64,000 nucleotides of DNA, taken from Dactylosporangium roseum. GTDB lineage: Bacteria; Actinomycetota; Actinomycetes; Mycobacteriales; Micromonosporaceae. Under the pieces are notes generated by a model. The model was not told the DNA's origin, ran no database searches, and was given only the letters and a program-made list of their open reading frames with translations. Below, one piece after another: positions 35,685 to 44,148 of the stretch. The stretch spans positions 2,595,001-2,659,000 of the forward strand of contig NZ_CP073721.1 in the NCBI RefSeq assembly GCF_025264685.1. The letters run 5' to 3'. A program made the position numbers and the translations under genes. How positions within the stretch are numbered: the stretch's first letter is position 1; each line of letters starts with the position of its first letter.

Positions 35685-37325
35685 GTGACCCGCCCCGCCG
35701 CAGCCGCCCCTCTCTGGGCCGCGCTGTCCCGCGTGCTCGAGAAGCAGCCTGACCTCGCCCTCACCCTCGCGGGCACCCCGTTCACCGTGGCTGAGCTCGA
35801 TGCCGCGTCGCGTCGCCTCGCCGGGTTCCTCGCCGACCGCGTCGGCCCCGGCGACCGCGTCGTCGTCCTCGCCCGCAACGGCCGCCTGGCGCTGCTCGCC
35901 TGGTGGGCGACGACGCTCTGCGGCGGTTTTGTCGTCCCGCTCAACACGAGCAACCGCGGCCCCATTCTGGCCCACCAGGTGCACGACGCCGAACCGATCG
36001 CGATGATCCTCGAGGACGAGTTCGTGCCCGTCATGGACGACGCCCTCGCCGGCACCGCGCTGCGGGTGCCGGTGCTCGTCGGCGCTCCCGCGGCCGGTCG
36101 ACCGGCCGCGGGAGCGGTGCCCGCCTGGGCCACCGAGGTCATCGACTTCGACGCCGCCGTCGCCGAGGGCTCGGCGTTGACGACGACCCCGGACCTCGAC
36201 GCGTACGCCACCAGTCACCTCATCTACACGGCCGGCACGACCGGACTGTCGAAGGCGTGCATGGTCAGCCACGGCTTCGTGGCGAACATGGCCCGCCAGA
36301 TGCACGAGAACCTCGAGCGTCAGGCCGGTGACGTCCTGTGGTCGGCGATGCCGCTGTTCCACATGGCGGCCGTCGGGCACGTCGTGGGCTCGCTCCAGCT
36401 CGGCTCGGCCATGGACCTCGCGCAGCGCTTCTCGGTCAGCGGCTTCTGGGACGAGATCCTGCGCTCCCGCGCGACGATGGCCGCACTCATGGGCTCGATG
36501 CTGCCGATGATCGCCGGCGCCCCCGAGTCCGAGGCTGCCCGCAAGGCCTTCGGCCAGCTTCGCGTCGTGTCCGGCTCGCCGGTCACCGCCGACCTCGCCG
36601 CTCGCTGGACCGAGCGGTTCGGCGTCGAGCGGGTCGGCTCGGGCGCCTACGGCATGACCGAGGCCAGCCTGATCACGCTCACCCCGCCCGGGGGGTACCG
36701 CGCCGGGACCGCCGGCAAGGTCAACGAGTCCTTCGAGGTGCGCATCGTCGACGAGGACGACAACCCGCTGCCCGTCGGCGAGGTCGGCGAGATCGTCGCC
36801 CGCCCCACCCGCCCGGCGATCATGTTCAACGGCTACTGGCGCCAGCCGGAGAAGACCCTCGAGGTCTTCCGGGGCCTGTGGTTCCACTGCGGTGACTACG
36901 GCCGTCTGGACGAGGACGGATACCTCTACTTCGTCGACCGCGGCAAGGACTACCTGCGCCGCGGCGGCGAGAACATCTCCAGCTTCGAGATCGAGGGCAT
37001 CGTGGCGGCCCACCCGGCCGTCGGTGAGGTCGCCGTCCACGCGGTCCCGTCCCCCCTGGCCGAGGACGACCTCAAGGTGACGATCGTGCCCGCGCCCGGC
37101 GCGCAGATCGACCCCGCGGAGTTCTTCGCGTGGCTGCACCCGCGGGTCCCGCGGTACGCCGTCCCCTCCCACATCGAGGTCCGCACCGAGCTGCCCAAGA
37201 ACGCCGTCGGGCGGATCCTCAAGCGGGTCCTGCGCGACGAGGGTGTGACCCCGCAGACGTGGAGCACGGACCCCCGCGCCGTAACCGGTACCTCGGTCGC
37301 GGCCGGCACCGGGGAGCAGTCGTGA
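35685..37325 (+). CDS. Acyl-CoA synthetase (ANL superfamily) A
   Basis: The protein has 546 residues with the ANL core motifs YTAGTTGLSKACMVSHG (phosphate loop, near 180), YGMTEAS (near 325) and a C-terminal LPKNAVGRILKR carrying the catalytic lysine. It activates a carboxylic acid to its CoA thioester using ATP. The GTG start is preceded by AAAGG. It is coupled by GTGA to the racemase-like gene downstream, so the acid activated is probably alpha-methyl-branched. The substrate is otherwise unknown. Confidence 0.88.
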   Translation: MTRPAAAAPLWAALSRVLEKQPDLALTLAGTPFTVAELDAASRRLAGFLADRVGPGDRVVVLARNGRLALLAWWATTLCGGFVVPLNTSNRGPILAHQVHDAEPIAMILEDEFVPVMDDALAGTALRVPVLVGAPAAGRPAAGAVPAWATEVIDFDAAVAEGSALTTTPDLDAYATSHLIYTAGTTGLSKACMVSHGFVANMARQMHENLERQAGDVLWSAMPLFHMAAVGHVVGSLQLGSAMDLAQRFSVSGFWDEILRSRATMAALMGSMLPMIAGAPESEAARKAFGQLRVVSGSPVTADLAARWTERFGVERVGSGAYGMTEASLITLTPPGGYRAGTAGKVNESFEVRIVDEDDNPLPVGEVGEIVARPTRPAIMFNGYWRQPEKTLEVFRGLWFHCGDYGRLDEDGYLYFVDRGKDYLRRGGENISSFEIEGIVAAHPAVGEVAVHAVPSPLAEDDLKVTIVPAPGAQIDPAEFFAWLHPRVPRYAVPSHIEVRTELPKNAVGRILKRVLRDEGVTPQTWSTDPRAVTGTSVAAGTGEQS

Positions 37326-38470
37326 ACGCCACCCCGGGCCCGCGGTCCGCGGGTCCGCTGGCCGGCCTGCGCGTCCTCGAGCTCGGTGGGCAGGGGCCGG
37401 TGCCCTTTGCGACGATGATGCTCGCCGACCTCGGTGCCCAGGTCGTACGGGTCGATCCGCCGGGCGAACCCGACCGGCGGGAGCGCGCGCAGGTCAACGC
37501 GATCGACCGTGGTCGCACGACCGTCACGCTCGACCTGAAGTCCGAGGCCGACCGGCCGCTCGTGCACCGGCTGCTCGCCGACGCGGACGTGCTGCTCGAC
37601 CCGTTCCGTCCCGGGGTGCTCGAACGTCTCGGCCTGGATCCAGCCGAGCTCACCGAGCGGCATCCGCGCCTCGTGGTGGCGCGGATGACCGGCTGGGGCC
37701 AGGACGGTCCCCTCGCCGCGGCCGCCGGGCACGACCTCAATTACATCGCCGTCTCCGGGGTGCTCGACACGATCGGCCGGCCCGACTCCGGCCCCGTCGT
37801 GCCGCCGATGTACCTGGCCGACTTTGCCGGCGGCGGCATGGTGCTTGCCTTCGGCATCCTGGCGGCCCTGCACGAGCGCGCCTCCTCCGGGCGCGGGCAG
37901 CTCGTGGACTCCTCGATGCTCGAGGGCAGCGCGCTGCTCACCGTCGTCATCCACTCGATGCTCGCGCGGGGCGCCTGGAACCTCACCCGTGGGACGAACT
38001 ACCTCGACGGCGGGGCGCACTTCTACCGGGTGTACCGCACCGCCGACGACAAGTTCATGTCCGTCGCGGCCATCGAGGCGAAGTTCTACCGCACGTTCCT
38101 GCTCACCCTCGGCCTCGATCCGGAGGACGGGCCGGGGCAGTTCGACGAGTCGGGGTGGGCCGGCTGGGCCGAGCGGATCGGGACGGTCTTCGCCGGGCGC
38201 ACCCGGCAGGAGTGGACCAGCGTCTACGAGGGCATCGACGCGTGCGTGCACCCGGTGCTGGACATCGCCGAGTCGGCCGAGCACCCGCAGGTGCGTGCCC
38301 GGCGGGCCGTCGTCGAGGTCGAGGGGGTCGTCCAGCCGGCCCCGGTGCCCCGCTTCTCGCGGACGCCCGCCGGGATCCCGCGGGCGCCGCGGCGCCGTGG
38401 TGAGGACACCGACCGGGTGCGCTCGGCGCTCGCCGCGGAGCACCCGTGGGAAGCCTTGTCAGGGCCTTGA
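37322..38470 (+). CDS. Alpha-methylacyl-CoA racemase-like protein (CaiB/BaiF family)
   Basis: The protein has 382 residues of the CoA-transferase III fold. Motifs match alpha-methylacyl-CoA racemases rather than transferases: ARMTGWGQDGPL, GHDLNYIAVSGVL (catalytic His), LADFAGGGMVLAFGI (catalytic Asp) and GGAHFYRVYRTADDKFMSVAAIEAKFY. These enzymes interconvert 2R and 2S methyl-branched acyl-CoAs so that acyl-CoA dehydrogenases can act, as in cholesterol and bile-acid side chains or pristanate. The GTG start overlaps the synthetase stop. This is one of the best clues to a branched, isoprenoid-derived substrate. Confidence 0.87.
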   Translation: MNATPGPRSAGPLAGLRVLELGGQGPVPFATMMLADLGAQVVRVDPPGEPDRRERAQVNAIDRGRTTVTLDLKSEADRPLVHRLLADADVLLDPFRPGVLERLGLDPAELTERHPRLVVARMTGWGQDGPLAAAAGHDLNYIAVSGVLDTIGRPDSGPVVPPMYLADFAGGGMVLAFGILAALHERASSGRGQLVDSSMLEGSALLTVVIHSMLARGAWNLTRGTNYLDGGAHFYRVYRTADDKFMSVAAIEAKFYRTFLLTLGLDPEDGPGQFDESGWAGWAERIGTVFAGRTRQEWTSVYEGIDACVHPVLDIAESAEHPQVRARRAVVEVEGVVQPAPVPRFSRTPAGIPRAPRRRGEDTDRVRSALAAEHPWEALSGP

Positions 38471-38500
38471 CCTGCCTTCACACCCCACCCTACGATCTCA

Positions 38501-38514
38501 ACCAAGCGCTTGCT
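38501..38514. promoter_or_regulatory. KstR2-box-like operator, perfect
   Basis: ACCAAGCGCTTGCT lies 45 bases before the ATG at 38560. It heads the operon that contains the igr-like module. Confidence 0.85.
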
Positions 38515-38559
38515 TGCCGTCGCTGATCCGTTGTCGACGACGAACGAAACGGAACGTCA

Positions 38560-40257
38560 ATGACACCCCAGACCCCGGTAGCCCGAACGTCGGGACTCGC
38601 CGTCTTCGCCGACATCGTGCGCGGGCGCACGGGTGACGATCACCCGGGCCTGCTGTTCGAGGGCCGCATCATCACCTGGGGCCAGGTCGTGCAGGAAGCC
38701 GCCGACCGCGCCGCCGCCTTGGCCGACGTACCCTGGCCCGAGGACAAGCCGCTGCACCTGGGGGTGCTCCTGGAGAACACCCCCGACTACGTGTACTGGA
38801 TCTGCGCGGCCGCGCTGTCCGGCGCCACCGTCGTCGGGATCAATCCGACCCGACGCGGCGCCGAGCTGGCCCACGACATGCGGCACACCGATTGTGACCT
38901 GCTCATCACCGAGGACCGCCTCGCTGGCCTCGTCGACGGGCTCGATCTGGGCATCCCCGCCGAGCAGGTGCGCAACATCGACTCCCCGGAGTACGCCGCC
39001 TGGCTGGCCCGGCACGCCGGTGCCCCGATGCCCACCGACAAGGTCGACCCCGACGCCAACCTGCTGCTCATGTTCTCCTCAGGCTCGACCGGGGCACCCA
39101 AGGCGGTCATCTGCTCGCACGGGCGCCTTGCCGCGGTCTCCGAGGCGCTGCTGGCCCGCACCGAGCTGACCCGCGACTCGGTCAGCTACCTGGCGATGCC
39201 GCTGTTCCACGGCAACGCCGTCATGCTCAACCTCGGGCCCGCCATGGTCTGCGGCGCGACGATCTGCATGGTCCGCAAGTTCTCCGCGTCCGGCTTCGTG
39301 CGCGACGTGCACGAGCACGGCGTCACCTACTTCAACTACGTCGGCCGGGCCCTCGCCTACGTCCTGGCCCAGCCGGTCGACCCGCGCGACGCGACGAGCA
39401 CGCTGCGTCGCGCCGTCGGCACCGAGGCCTCGGCCGCCGACATCGCCCGCTTCACCGAGCGTTTCGGTGTCGTCGTCTCCGAGGGCTACGGCTCCAGCGA
39501 GGGCGTCATGCGCATCAACCGCACCCCAGAGACGCCCGACGAGGCGCTCGGCGTGGCCGTCGCCGGCGCCGAGATCAAGGTCATGAACGAGGCCACCGGG
39601 CTGGAGTGCCCGCCGGCCAGGCTCGACGAGACCGGACGGCTCGTCAACGCGGAGGAGGCCATCGGCCAGCTCGTCGGAGTCGGCCTGGCTGCCCGGTTCG
39701 AGGGCTACTACAAGAACCCCGAAGCCGCCGCCGAGCGGGTCCGCGGCGAGGACTTCTGGTCCGGCGACCTGGCCTACCGCGACGCCGACGGCTACTTCTA
39801 CTTCGCCGGCCGCTCCTCGGACTGGATCCGCGTCGACAGCGAGAACTTCGCCGCCGCGTCCGTCGAGCGGATCATCGAGCGCTGGGATCGGGTGGCGCTC
39901 GCCCCCGTCTTCGCCGTGCCCGACCCGCGCACCGGCGACCAGGTCATGTGCGTGCTCGAACTGCGTGGCGGCGCCAGCTTCGACCCCGAGGCGTTCACCG
40001 CCTTCCTCGACGAGCAGGCCGACCTCGGCACCAAATGGCGGCCCCGCTTCGTGCGAATCGTCGCCGAGATCCCCACCACGGGCAACAGCAAGGTCGCCAA
40101 GCAGGTCCTGCGCCGCGCCGCCTGGGCCACGACCGACCCCGTGTACATCCGGGACGGCGCGTCCACCGCGTACCGCCCGCTCACGGCGGCGGACGTCAGA
40201 GACCTCGAACAGCAGTTCGCCGACAACGGGCGCACCGCGCTCCTGCCGCCCACCTGA
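38560..40257 (+). CDS. Acyl-CoA synthetase (ANL superfamily) B, FadD17-like
   Basis: The protein has 565 residues. It has the phosphate loop SSGSTGAPKAVICSHGR (near 169-185), EGYGSSEG (near 308) and the C-terminal catalytic lysine in TTGNSKVAKQVLRR. The N-terminal part (LLENTPDYVYWICAAALSGATVVGINPTRRG) resembles FadD17-type synthetases of the mycobacterial cholesterol regulon, as far as I can judge from memory. It is the first gene after a perfect operator and precedes the ACAD/MaoC/Ltp2-like module, so it probably produces the CoA ester fed into it. Confidence 0.87.
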   Translation: MTPQTPVARTSGLAVFADIVRGRTGDDHPGLLFEGRIITWGQVVQEAADRAAALADVPWPEDKPLHLGVLLENTPDYVYWICAAALSGATVVGINPTRRGAELAHDMRHTDCDLLITEDRLAGLVDGLDLGIPAEQVRNIDSPEYAAWLARHAGAPMPTDKVDPDANLLLMFSSGSTGAPKAVICSHGRLAAVSEALLARTELTRDSVSYLAMPLFHGNAVMLNLGPAMVCGATICMVRKFSASGFVRDVHEHGVTYFNYVGRALAYVLAQPVDPRDATSTLRRAVGTEASAADIARFTERFGVVVSEGYGSSEGVMRINRTPETPDEALGVAVAGAEIKVMNEATGLECPPARLDETGRLVNAEEAIGQLVGVGLAARFEGYYKNPEAAAERVRGEDFWSGDLAYRDADGYFYFAGRSSDWIRVDSENFAAASVERIIERWDRVALAPVFAVPDPRTGDQVMCVLELRGGASFDPEAFTAFLDEQADLGTKWRPRFVRIVAEIPTTGNSKVAKQVLRRAAWATTDPVYIRDGASTAYRPLTAADVRDLEQQFADNGRTALLPPT

Positions 40258-40314
40258 CCCGGCCGGCCCGCCGAACACACCGACTGGCGCCCCACGCCCC
40301 GAGAGAGGACATCC

Positions 40315-41499
40315 ATGTTCCTGGAGTACACCCCAGCGCAGCGAGAGCTGAGCCGGGAGCTGCGCGCCTACTTCGCGCGCCTGCTCACACCCGAGGTCCG
40401 GGAGGCGCTCGGCGGCACCAACGAGGACCGGCCGGCCTACCGCGAGATCGTCCGCCAGATCGGCAAGGACGGCCTGCTCGGGCTCGGCTGGCCCAAGGAG
40501 TTCGGCGGCCAGGGGCGCCCGCCGCTCGACCAGTACATCCTCTTCGACGAGATCAACCGCGCCCAGGCGCCGTTCCCCTTCGTCACCATCAGCAACATCG
40601 GCCCGATGCTGATGCGCTACGGCACCGAGGAGCAGAAGCGCACCTACCTGCCGGGCATGCTCACCGGCGACGTCATCTTCGCCATCGGCTACAGCGAGCC
40701 GGGCTCCGGCACCGACCTCGCCTCGCTGCGCACCAAGGCCGAGGCCACCCCCGAGGGGGGCTGGGTCATCAACGGCCAGAAGGTCTTCACCAGCGGCGTC
40801 AGCCAGGCCGACTTCGTCTGGTTGGCCGTGCGCACCGACCCCGACGCCCCGAAGCACAAGGGCATCACCATCCTCATCGTGCCGACGTCGGACCCCGGCT
40901 TTAGCTGCACGCCGATCGCCACCAGCGGCATCACCCATACCAACGCCTCCTACTACGAGGACGTGCGCGTCGGCCCCGAGGCCCTCGTCGGTGAGGTCAA
41001 CGGCGGCTGGCGCCTCATCACCGGCCAGCTCGGTCACGAGCGAGTGGGCCTGGCCGCCATGGGCGGACGCACCGAGCAGCTTTGGACCGACATCACCGCG
41101 TGGGCCGCCGAGCCCGACGCCGACGGGATCCGCGTCCTCGACAGGCCGTGGGTGCGCACGGAACTGGCCCGGGACTACGCCGAGCTGACCGCGATGCGCC
41201 TGCTCAACTGGAAGATCGCCGTCGTCGAGGAGGGTCAGAACCCGGCCCCCGCCGCCGCGTCGGTCGCCAAGGTCTACGGCACGGAGACCCACGACCGGGT
41301 CTGCCGCAGCCTCGTTTCCGTCGTCGGGCCCCGCGCGACCCGGCGTCCCGGCGCCCCGGACGCCGTCCTCGGCGGACAGCTCGAGGCCTACACCCGCGGC
41401 TCCTACATCAACACGTTCGGCGGCGGTACCAACGAGGTGCTGCGCGACATGATCGCGGTCGCCGGCCTCGGCATGCCCCGGAAGGGACGGTCCGCATGA
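40315..41499 (+). CDS. Acyl-CoA dehydrogenase, FadE26/FadE29-like subunit
   Basis: The protein has 394 residues. Motifs MFLEYTPAQREL, GWPKEFGGQG, AIGYSEPGSGTDLASLRT, NGQKVFTSG, GQLGHERVGL and ITFGGG-like INTFGGGTNEVLRDMI agree closely with the alpha-type chain of heteromeric mycobacterial sterol ACADs (FadE26, FadE29). Such chains pair with a shorter partner to form alpha2beta2 enzymes; the partner here would be the gene at 42521. The enzyme introduces a 2,3-double bond in a CoA ester using FAD. It is coupled by ATGA to the MaoC-DUF35 gene. Confidence 0.9.
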   Translation: MFLEYTPAQRELSRELRAYFARLLTPEVREALGGTNEDRPAYREIVRQIGKDGLLGLGWPKEFGGQGRPPLDQYILFDEINRAQAPFPFVTISNIGPMLMRYGTEEQKRTYLPGMLTGDVIFAIGYSEPGSGTDLASLRTKAEATPEGGWVINGQKVFTSGVSQADFVWLAVRTDPDAPKHKGITILIVPTSDPGFSCTPIATSGITHTNASYYEDVRVGPEALVGEVNGGWRLITGQLGHERVGLAAMGGRTEQLWTDITAWAAEPDADGIRVLDRPWVRTELARDYAELTAMRLLNWKIAVVEEGQNPAPAAASVAKVYGTETHDRVCRSLVSVVGPRATRRPGAPDAVLGGQLEAYTRGSYINTFGGGTNEVLRDMIAVAGLGMPRKGRSA

Positions 41500-42521
41500 G
41501 CACCACGACGCACACCCCGGCCCCCGACACCACCGACGAGGAGGCGTTCCTCGCCCGCCTGCGCGAGTTCCGCGGCCTCGAGGCCACGCCCACCCGCTAC
41601 GCTCAGGACGCCGTCAACCAGGCGATGATCCGCCACTTCGTCGAGGCGATGGGCGACGAGAACCCCATCTACGTCGACGAGCGGGCCGCCCGTGACGCCG
41701 GCCGTGAGGGTGTCGTCGCCCCGCCGCCGATGCTGTCGACCTGGCTCATGGTCGGCTACAAGGCCCACATGGCCGCCGCCGCGGGCGCCACGCCGGACAC
41801 CCCCATGGCCCGGCTGCTCGCGATCCTCGCCGAGGCCGGCTTCGTCGGGGTCGTCGCGACCAACGACGAGCACGAGTACGTGCGCGAGCTGCGCCTGGGC
41901 GACGAGATCAAGATGACGACGATCATCGAGGACGTCTCCCCGCGCAAGACCACGGGTCTGGGCACCGGCCACTTCATCACGACGCTGCGCACCTACACCG
42001 ACCAGGACGACGAGGTCGTGGCTCGCCAGCGCTTCCGTATCCTGCGCTTCGACCCGAGCGGTGCCAAGCCCGCGGCGCCGGCCGCCGCCGACCCGGCGCT
42101 GCGGCACAAGCCGTTCATCCTGCGCGACAACGCTTTCTGGTTCGAGGCAGCCGCCCAGCGTCGCCTCGTCATCCAGGCCTGCACCGACTGCGGCACACTG
42201 CGCCATCCGCCCGGCCCGATCTGCCCGTCCTGCCACTCCTACGCGTGGCACGAGGTCGAGGCGAGCGGCCGGGGCACGGTGCACAGCTACGTCGTCAGCC
42301 ACCACCCGAAGGCCCCCGGGTACGACTACCCGCTCACCGTCGTGCTGGTCGACCTCGAGGAGGGCACGCGCCTCGTCGCCGACTTCGTCGGGGACGCCGA
42401 CGAGGTCGAGATCGGCCTGCCCGTACAGGTCGATTGGCTCGACTACGACGAGAACCTCACGCTGCCGCGTTTCCGGGCCGCGACCTCCGCGTCGGAGCGC
42501 ACCGAAGAGGAGAGGAACTGA
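41496..42521 (+). CDS. MaoC-DUF35 two-domain protein (ChsH2-like enoyl-CoA hydratase subunit)
   Basis: The protein has 341 residues. The N-terminal half is a MaoC/hotdog domain (FVEAMGDENPIYVDERAARDAG, then HEYVRELRLGDEI). The C-terminal half is a DUF35 unit: a rubredoxin-like zinc ribbon with CTDCG and CPSC, followed by an OB fold (PLTVVLVDLEEGTRLVADFVG). This is the layout of ChsH2 in the igr operon, which pairs with ChsH1 for hydration and uses DUF35 to recruit the Ltp2 aldolase. Here the ChsH1-like gene is at 43722 and the Ltp2-like gene at 44149, in keeping with that complex. Confidence 0.9.
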   Translation: MSTTTHTPAPDTTDEEAFLARLREFRGLEATPTRYAQDAVNQAMIRHFVEAMGDENPIYVDERAARDAGREGVVAPPPMLSTWLMVGYKAHMAAAAGATPDTPMARLLAILAEAGFVGVVATNDEHEYVRELRLGDEIKMTTIIEDVSPRKTTGLGTGHFITTLRTYTDQDDEVVARQRFRILRFDPSGAKPAAPAAADPALRHKPFILRDNAFWFEAAAQRRLVIQACTDCGTLRHPPGPICPSCHSYAWHEVEASGRGTVHSYVVSHHPKAPGYDYPLTVVLVDLEEGTRLVADFVGDADEVEIGLPVQVDWLDYDENLTLPRFRAATSASERTEEERN

Positions 42522-43636
42522 TGGACTTCCAGCTCACCGAGGAGCAGGTCACGGTCAACGACCTGGCGCGCGACATCTTCTCGCGCAACGGTGACCCGCA
42601 GCGCCTCTTCGACATCGAGGCCGGTTCGGAGCGCTTCGACCGCGTCCTGCACCGCGACCTGGCCGAGTCCGGCGCTCTCGGGCTGATCGTGCCCGAGGAG
42701 TACGGCGGCGCCGGGCTGGGTCTGGCGGAGATCGCCGGGGTCTTCGTCGAGCAGGGCCGCACGCTGGGCACCGTCCCGCTGTGGGAGACCCTCGTGGGCG
42801 GCGTCCTGCCGCTGGTGCGCTACGGCGACGCCAAGCAGCAGTCCGAGTGGCTGCCCCGCGTCGCCGCCGGGGACGCGGTCCTCACCGTGGCCGTCGAGGA
42901 CCTGGCCGACGCCCGGCCGTACGGCGCCCGCGTCCGTGCGCGGTCCGGCGGTGCGGGAGCCACCCTGAGCGGCACCGCCGTCGGCGTCCGCTCGGCGCAC
43001 CTCGCCGACGCGATCATCGTCCCGGCCGCCGACGAGGAGGGCACGGTCGGGCTCTATCTCGTGCCGACCGACGGCGCCGGGGTGCGCCTCGACACCTTCG
43101 AGCGCACCGACCGGGGACTCGCCTCCGACGTGCACCTCGAGGGCGCCGCCGCGGAACCGCTCGCCGAGGGCCCCGAGGACGACCGGGTCGACTGGCTGCT
43201 GCGCCAGGTCTGGATCGCCCTGGCCGCCCTGCAGACCGGCATCAGCCAGGCCGCCGTGCGCCAGGCCGCCGACTACACCTCGGGCCGCGAACAGTTCGGT
43301 GTGCCGATCGCGACCTTCCAGGCCGTCGCACACCAGATCGCCAACTGCCACATCGACACCGAGGCGATGGAGGTCACCTACCTCAACGCGCTCTGGCGCG
43401 AGACGACCGAGCGGCCCTCCCGCGCGGCCGTACACGTCGCGAAGTACTGGGCCAGCGAGGCGGGCGACCGCGTCGCGCGCACCGTGCAGCACGTGCACGG
43501 CGGCATGGGTGCCGACGTCACCTACCCGATCCACCGCTACATGCTCTGGACCACCCAGCTAGCCAACACCGCCGGCTCCGGGGCCTGGCACCTCCAGCAG
43601 CTCGCGGATCTCGTCGACGCGGGGGAGCAACTGTGA
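42521..43636 (+). CDS. Acyl-CoA dehydrogenase, FadE28-like subunit
   Basis: The protein has 371 residues and is shorter and more diverged than classical ACADs, as expected for the beta-type chain. It shows MDFQLTEEQ, GLIVPEEYGGAGLGLAEI, SGREQFGVPIATFQAVAHQIA and HVHGGMGADVTYPIHRY. The middle ACAD domain lacks the usual FAD-contact motif. The start overlaps the MaoC-DUF35 stop (TGATG). It presumably forms a heterotetramer with the 40315-41499 product, like FadE28-FadE29. Confidence 0.88.
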   Translation: MDFQLTEEQVTVNDLARDIFSRNGDPQRLFDIEAGSERFDRVLHRDLAESGALGLIVPEEYGGAGLGLAEIAGVFVEQGRTLGTVPLWETLVGGVLPLVRYGDAKQQSEWLPRVAAGDAVLTVAVEDLADARPYGARVRARSGGAGATLSGTAVGVRSAHLADAIIVPAADEEGTVGLYLVPTDGAGVRLDTFERTDRGLASDVHLEGAAAEPLAEGPEDDRVDWLLRQVWIALAALQTGISQAAVRQAADYTSGREQFGVPIATFQAVAHQIANCHIDTEAMEVTYLNALWRETTERPSRAAVHVAKYWASEAGDRVARTVQHVHGGMGADVTYPIHRYMLWTTQLANTAGSGAWHLQQLADLVDAGEQL

Positions 43637-43662
43637 GCGGCCCGGAGCGTAGCGGAGGGACC
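43633..43662 (+). repeat. Start/RBS cassette repeat, copy 2
   Basis: GTGAGCGGCCCGGAGCGTAG followed by CGGAGGG resembles the units at 22459-22483 and 56197-56256. It starts in the GTGA overlap with the upstream ACAD and carries a Shine-Dalgarno core. A weaker relative, CCGGAGCTTGCGGAGGAGG, lies just downstream (43699-43717) and serves the MaoC start. Confidence 0.6.
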
Positions 43663-43725
43663 GCTCGCCATAAGCACAGTTTGATGCTCGCGGCGTCGCC
43701 GGAGCTTGCGGAGGAGGCGTCGTGA
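43633..43725 (+). CDS. 30-residue linker ORF coupled at both ends
   Basis: A short frame begins with GTG overlapping the ACAD stop (GTGA at 43633) and ends with a TGA overlapping the GTG of the MaoC gene (43722). It encodes MSGPERSGGTARHKHSLMLA plus a short Ala/Glu-rich tail. Its first half is made by the start/RBS cassette repeat. It may be a translational bridge rather than a functional peptide. Nothing is known to me about its product. Confidence 0.4.
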   Translation: MSGPERSGGTARHKHSLMLAASPELAEEAS

Positions 43726-44147
43726 GCGGCACACAGATCACCATCGAGCAGGTGAGCATCGGCGACACGCTGCCGGAGCTCGAGATCCCACTGACCCGGA
43801 CCCTCATCGTCGCCGGCGCCCTCGCGACCCGCGACTACGAGGACGTGCACCACGACCCGGCCCAGGCCGAGCGTCGCGGTACCCCCGACACCTACATGAG
43901 CATCAACAACACCAACGGGCTCGTCGGCCGCTACGTCACCGACTGGGCCGGCCCCGCCGCGCGCATGGTGCGTCTGAGCACCCGGCTCGGGGTGCCGAAC
44001 TTCCCGGGCGACACGATGCGGCTGACCGGTGAGGTCGTCGGCCTCGAGCAGGACACCGTGCGCGTCGCGGTGCGTGGCATGAACAGCAAGGGCGCGCACG
44101 CCATCTCCGAGGTGACCGTGCGCCTGCCCCGCGGAACGGAGCAGTGA
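43722..44147 (+). CDS. MaoC-like dehydratase/hydratase (ChsH1-like)
   Basis: The protein has 141 residues and a single hotdog domain. The hydratase-2-type segment reads TRDYEDVHHDPAQAERRG, followed by INNTNGLVGRYVTDWAG. It is the expected partner of the MaoC-DUF35 protein encoded two genes upstream. Together they would hydrate the enoyl-CoA made by the ACAD pair. The GTG start has GAGGAGG nearby, and the stop is 1 base from the aldolase start. Confidence 0.88.
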   Translation: MSGTQITIEQVSIGDTLPELEIPLTRTLIVAGALATRDYEDVHHDPAQAERRGTPDTYMSINNTNGLVGRYVTDWAGPAARMVRLSTRLGVPNFPGDTMRLTGEVVGLEQDTVRVAVRGMNSKGAHAISEVTVRLPRGTEQ

Positions 44148-44148
44148 C

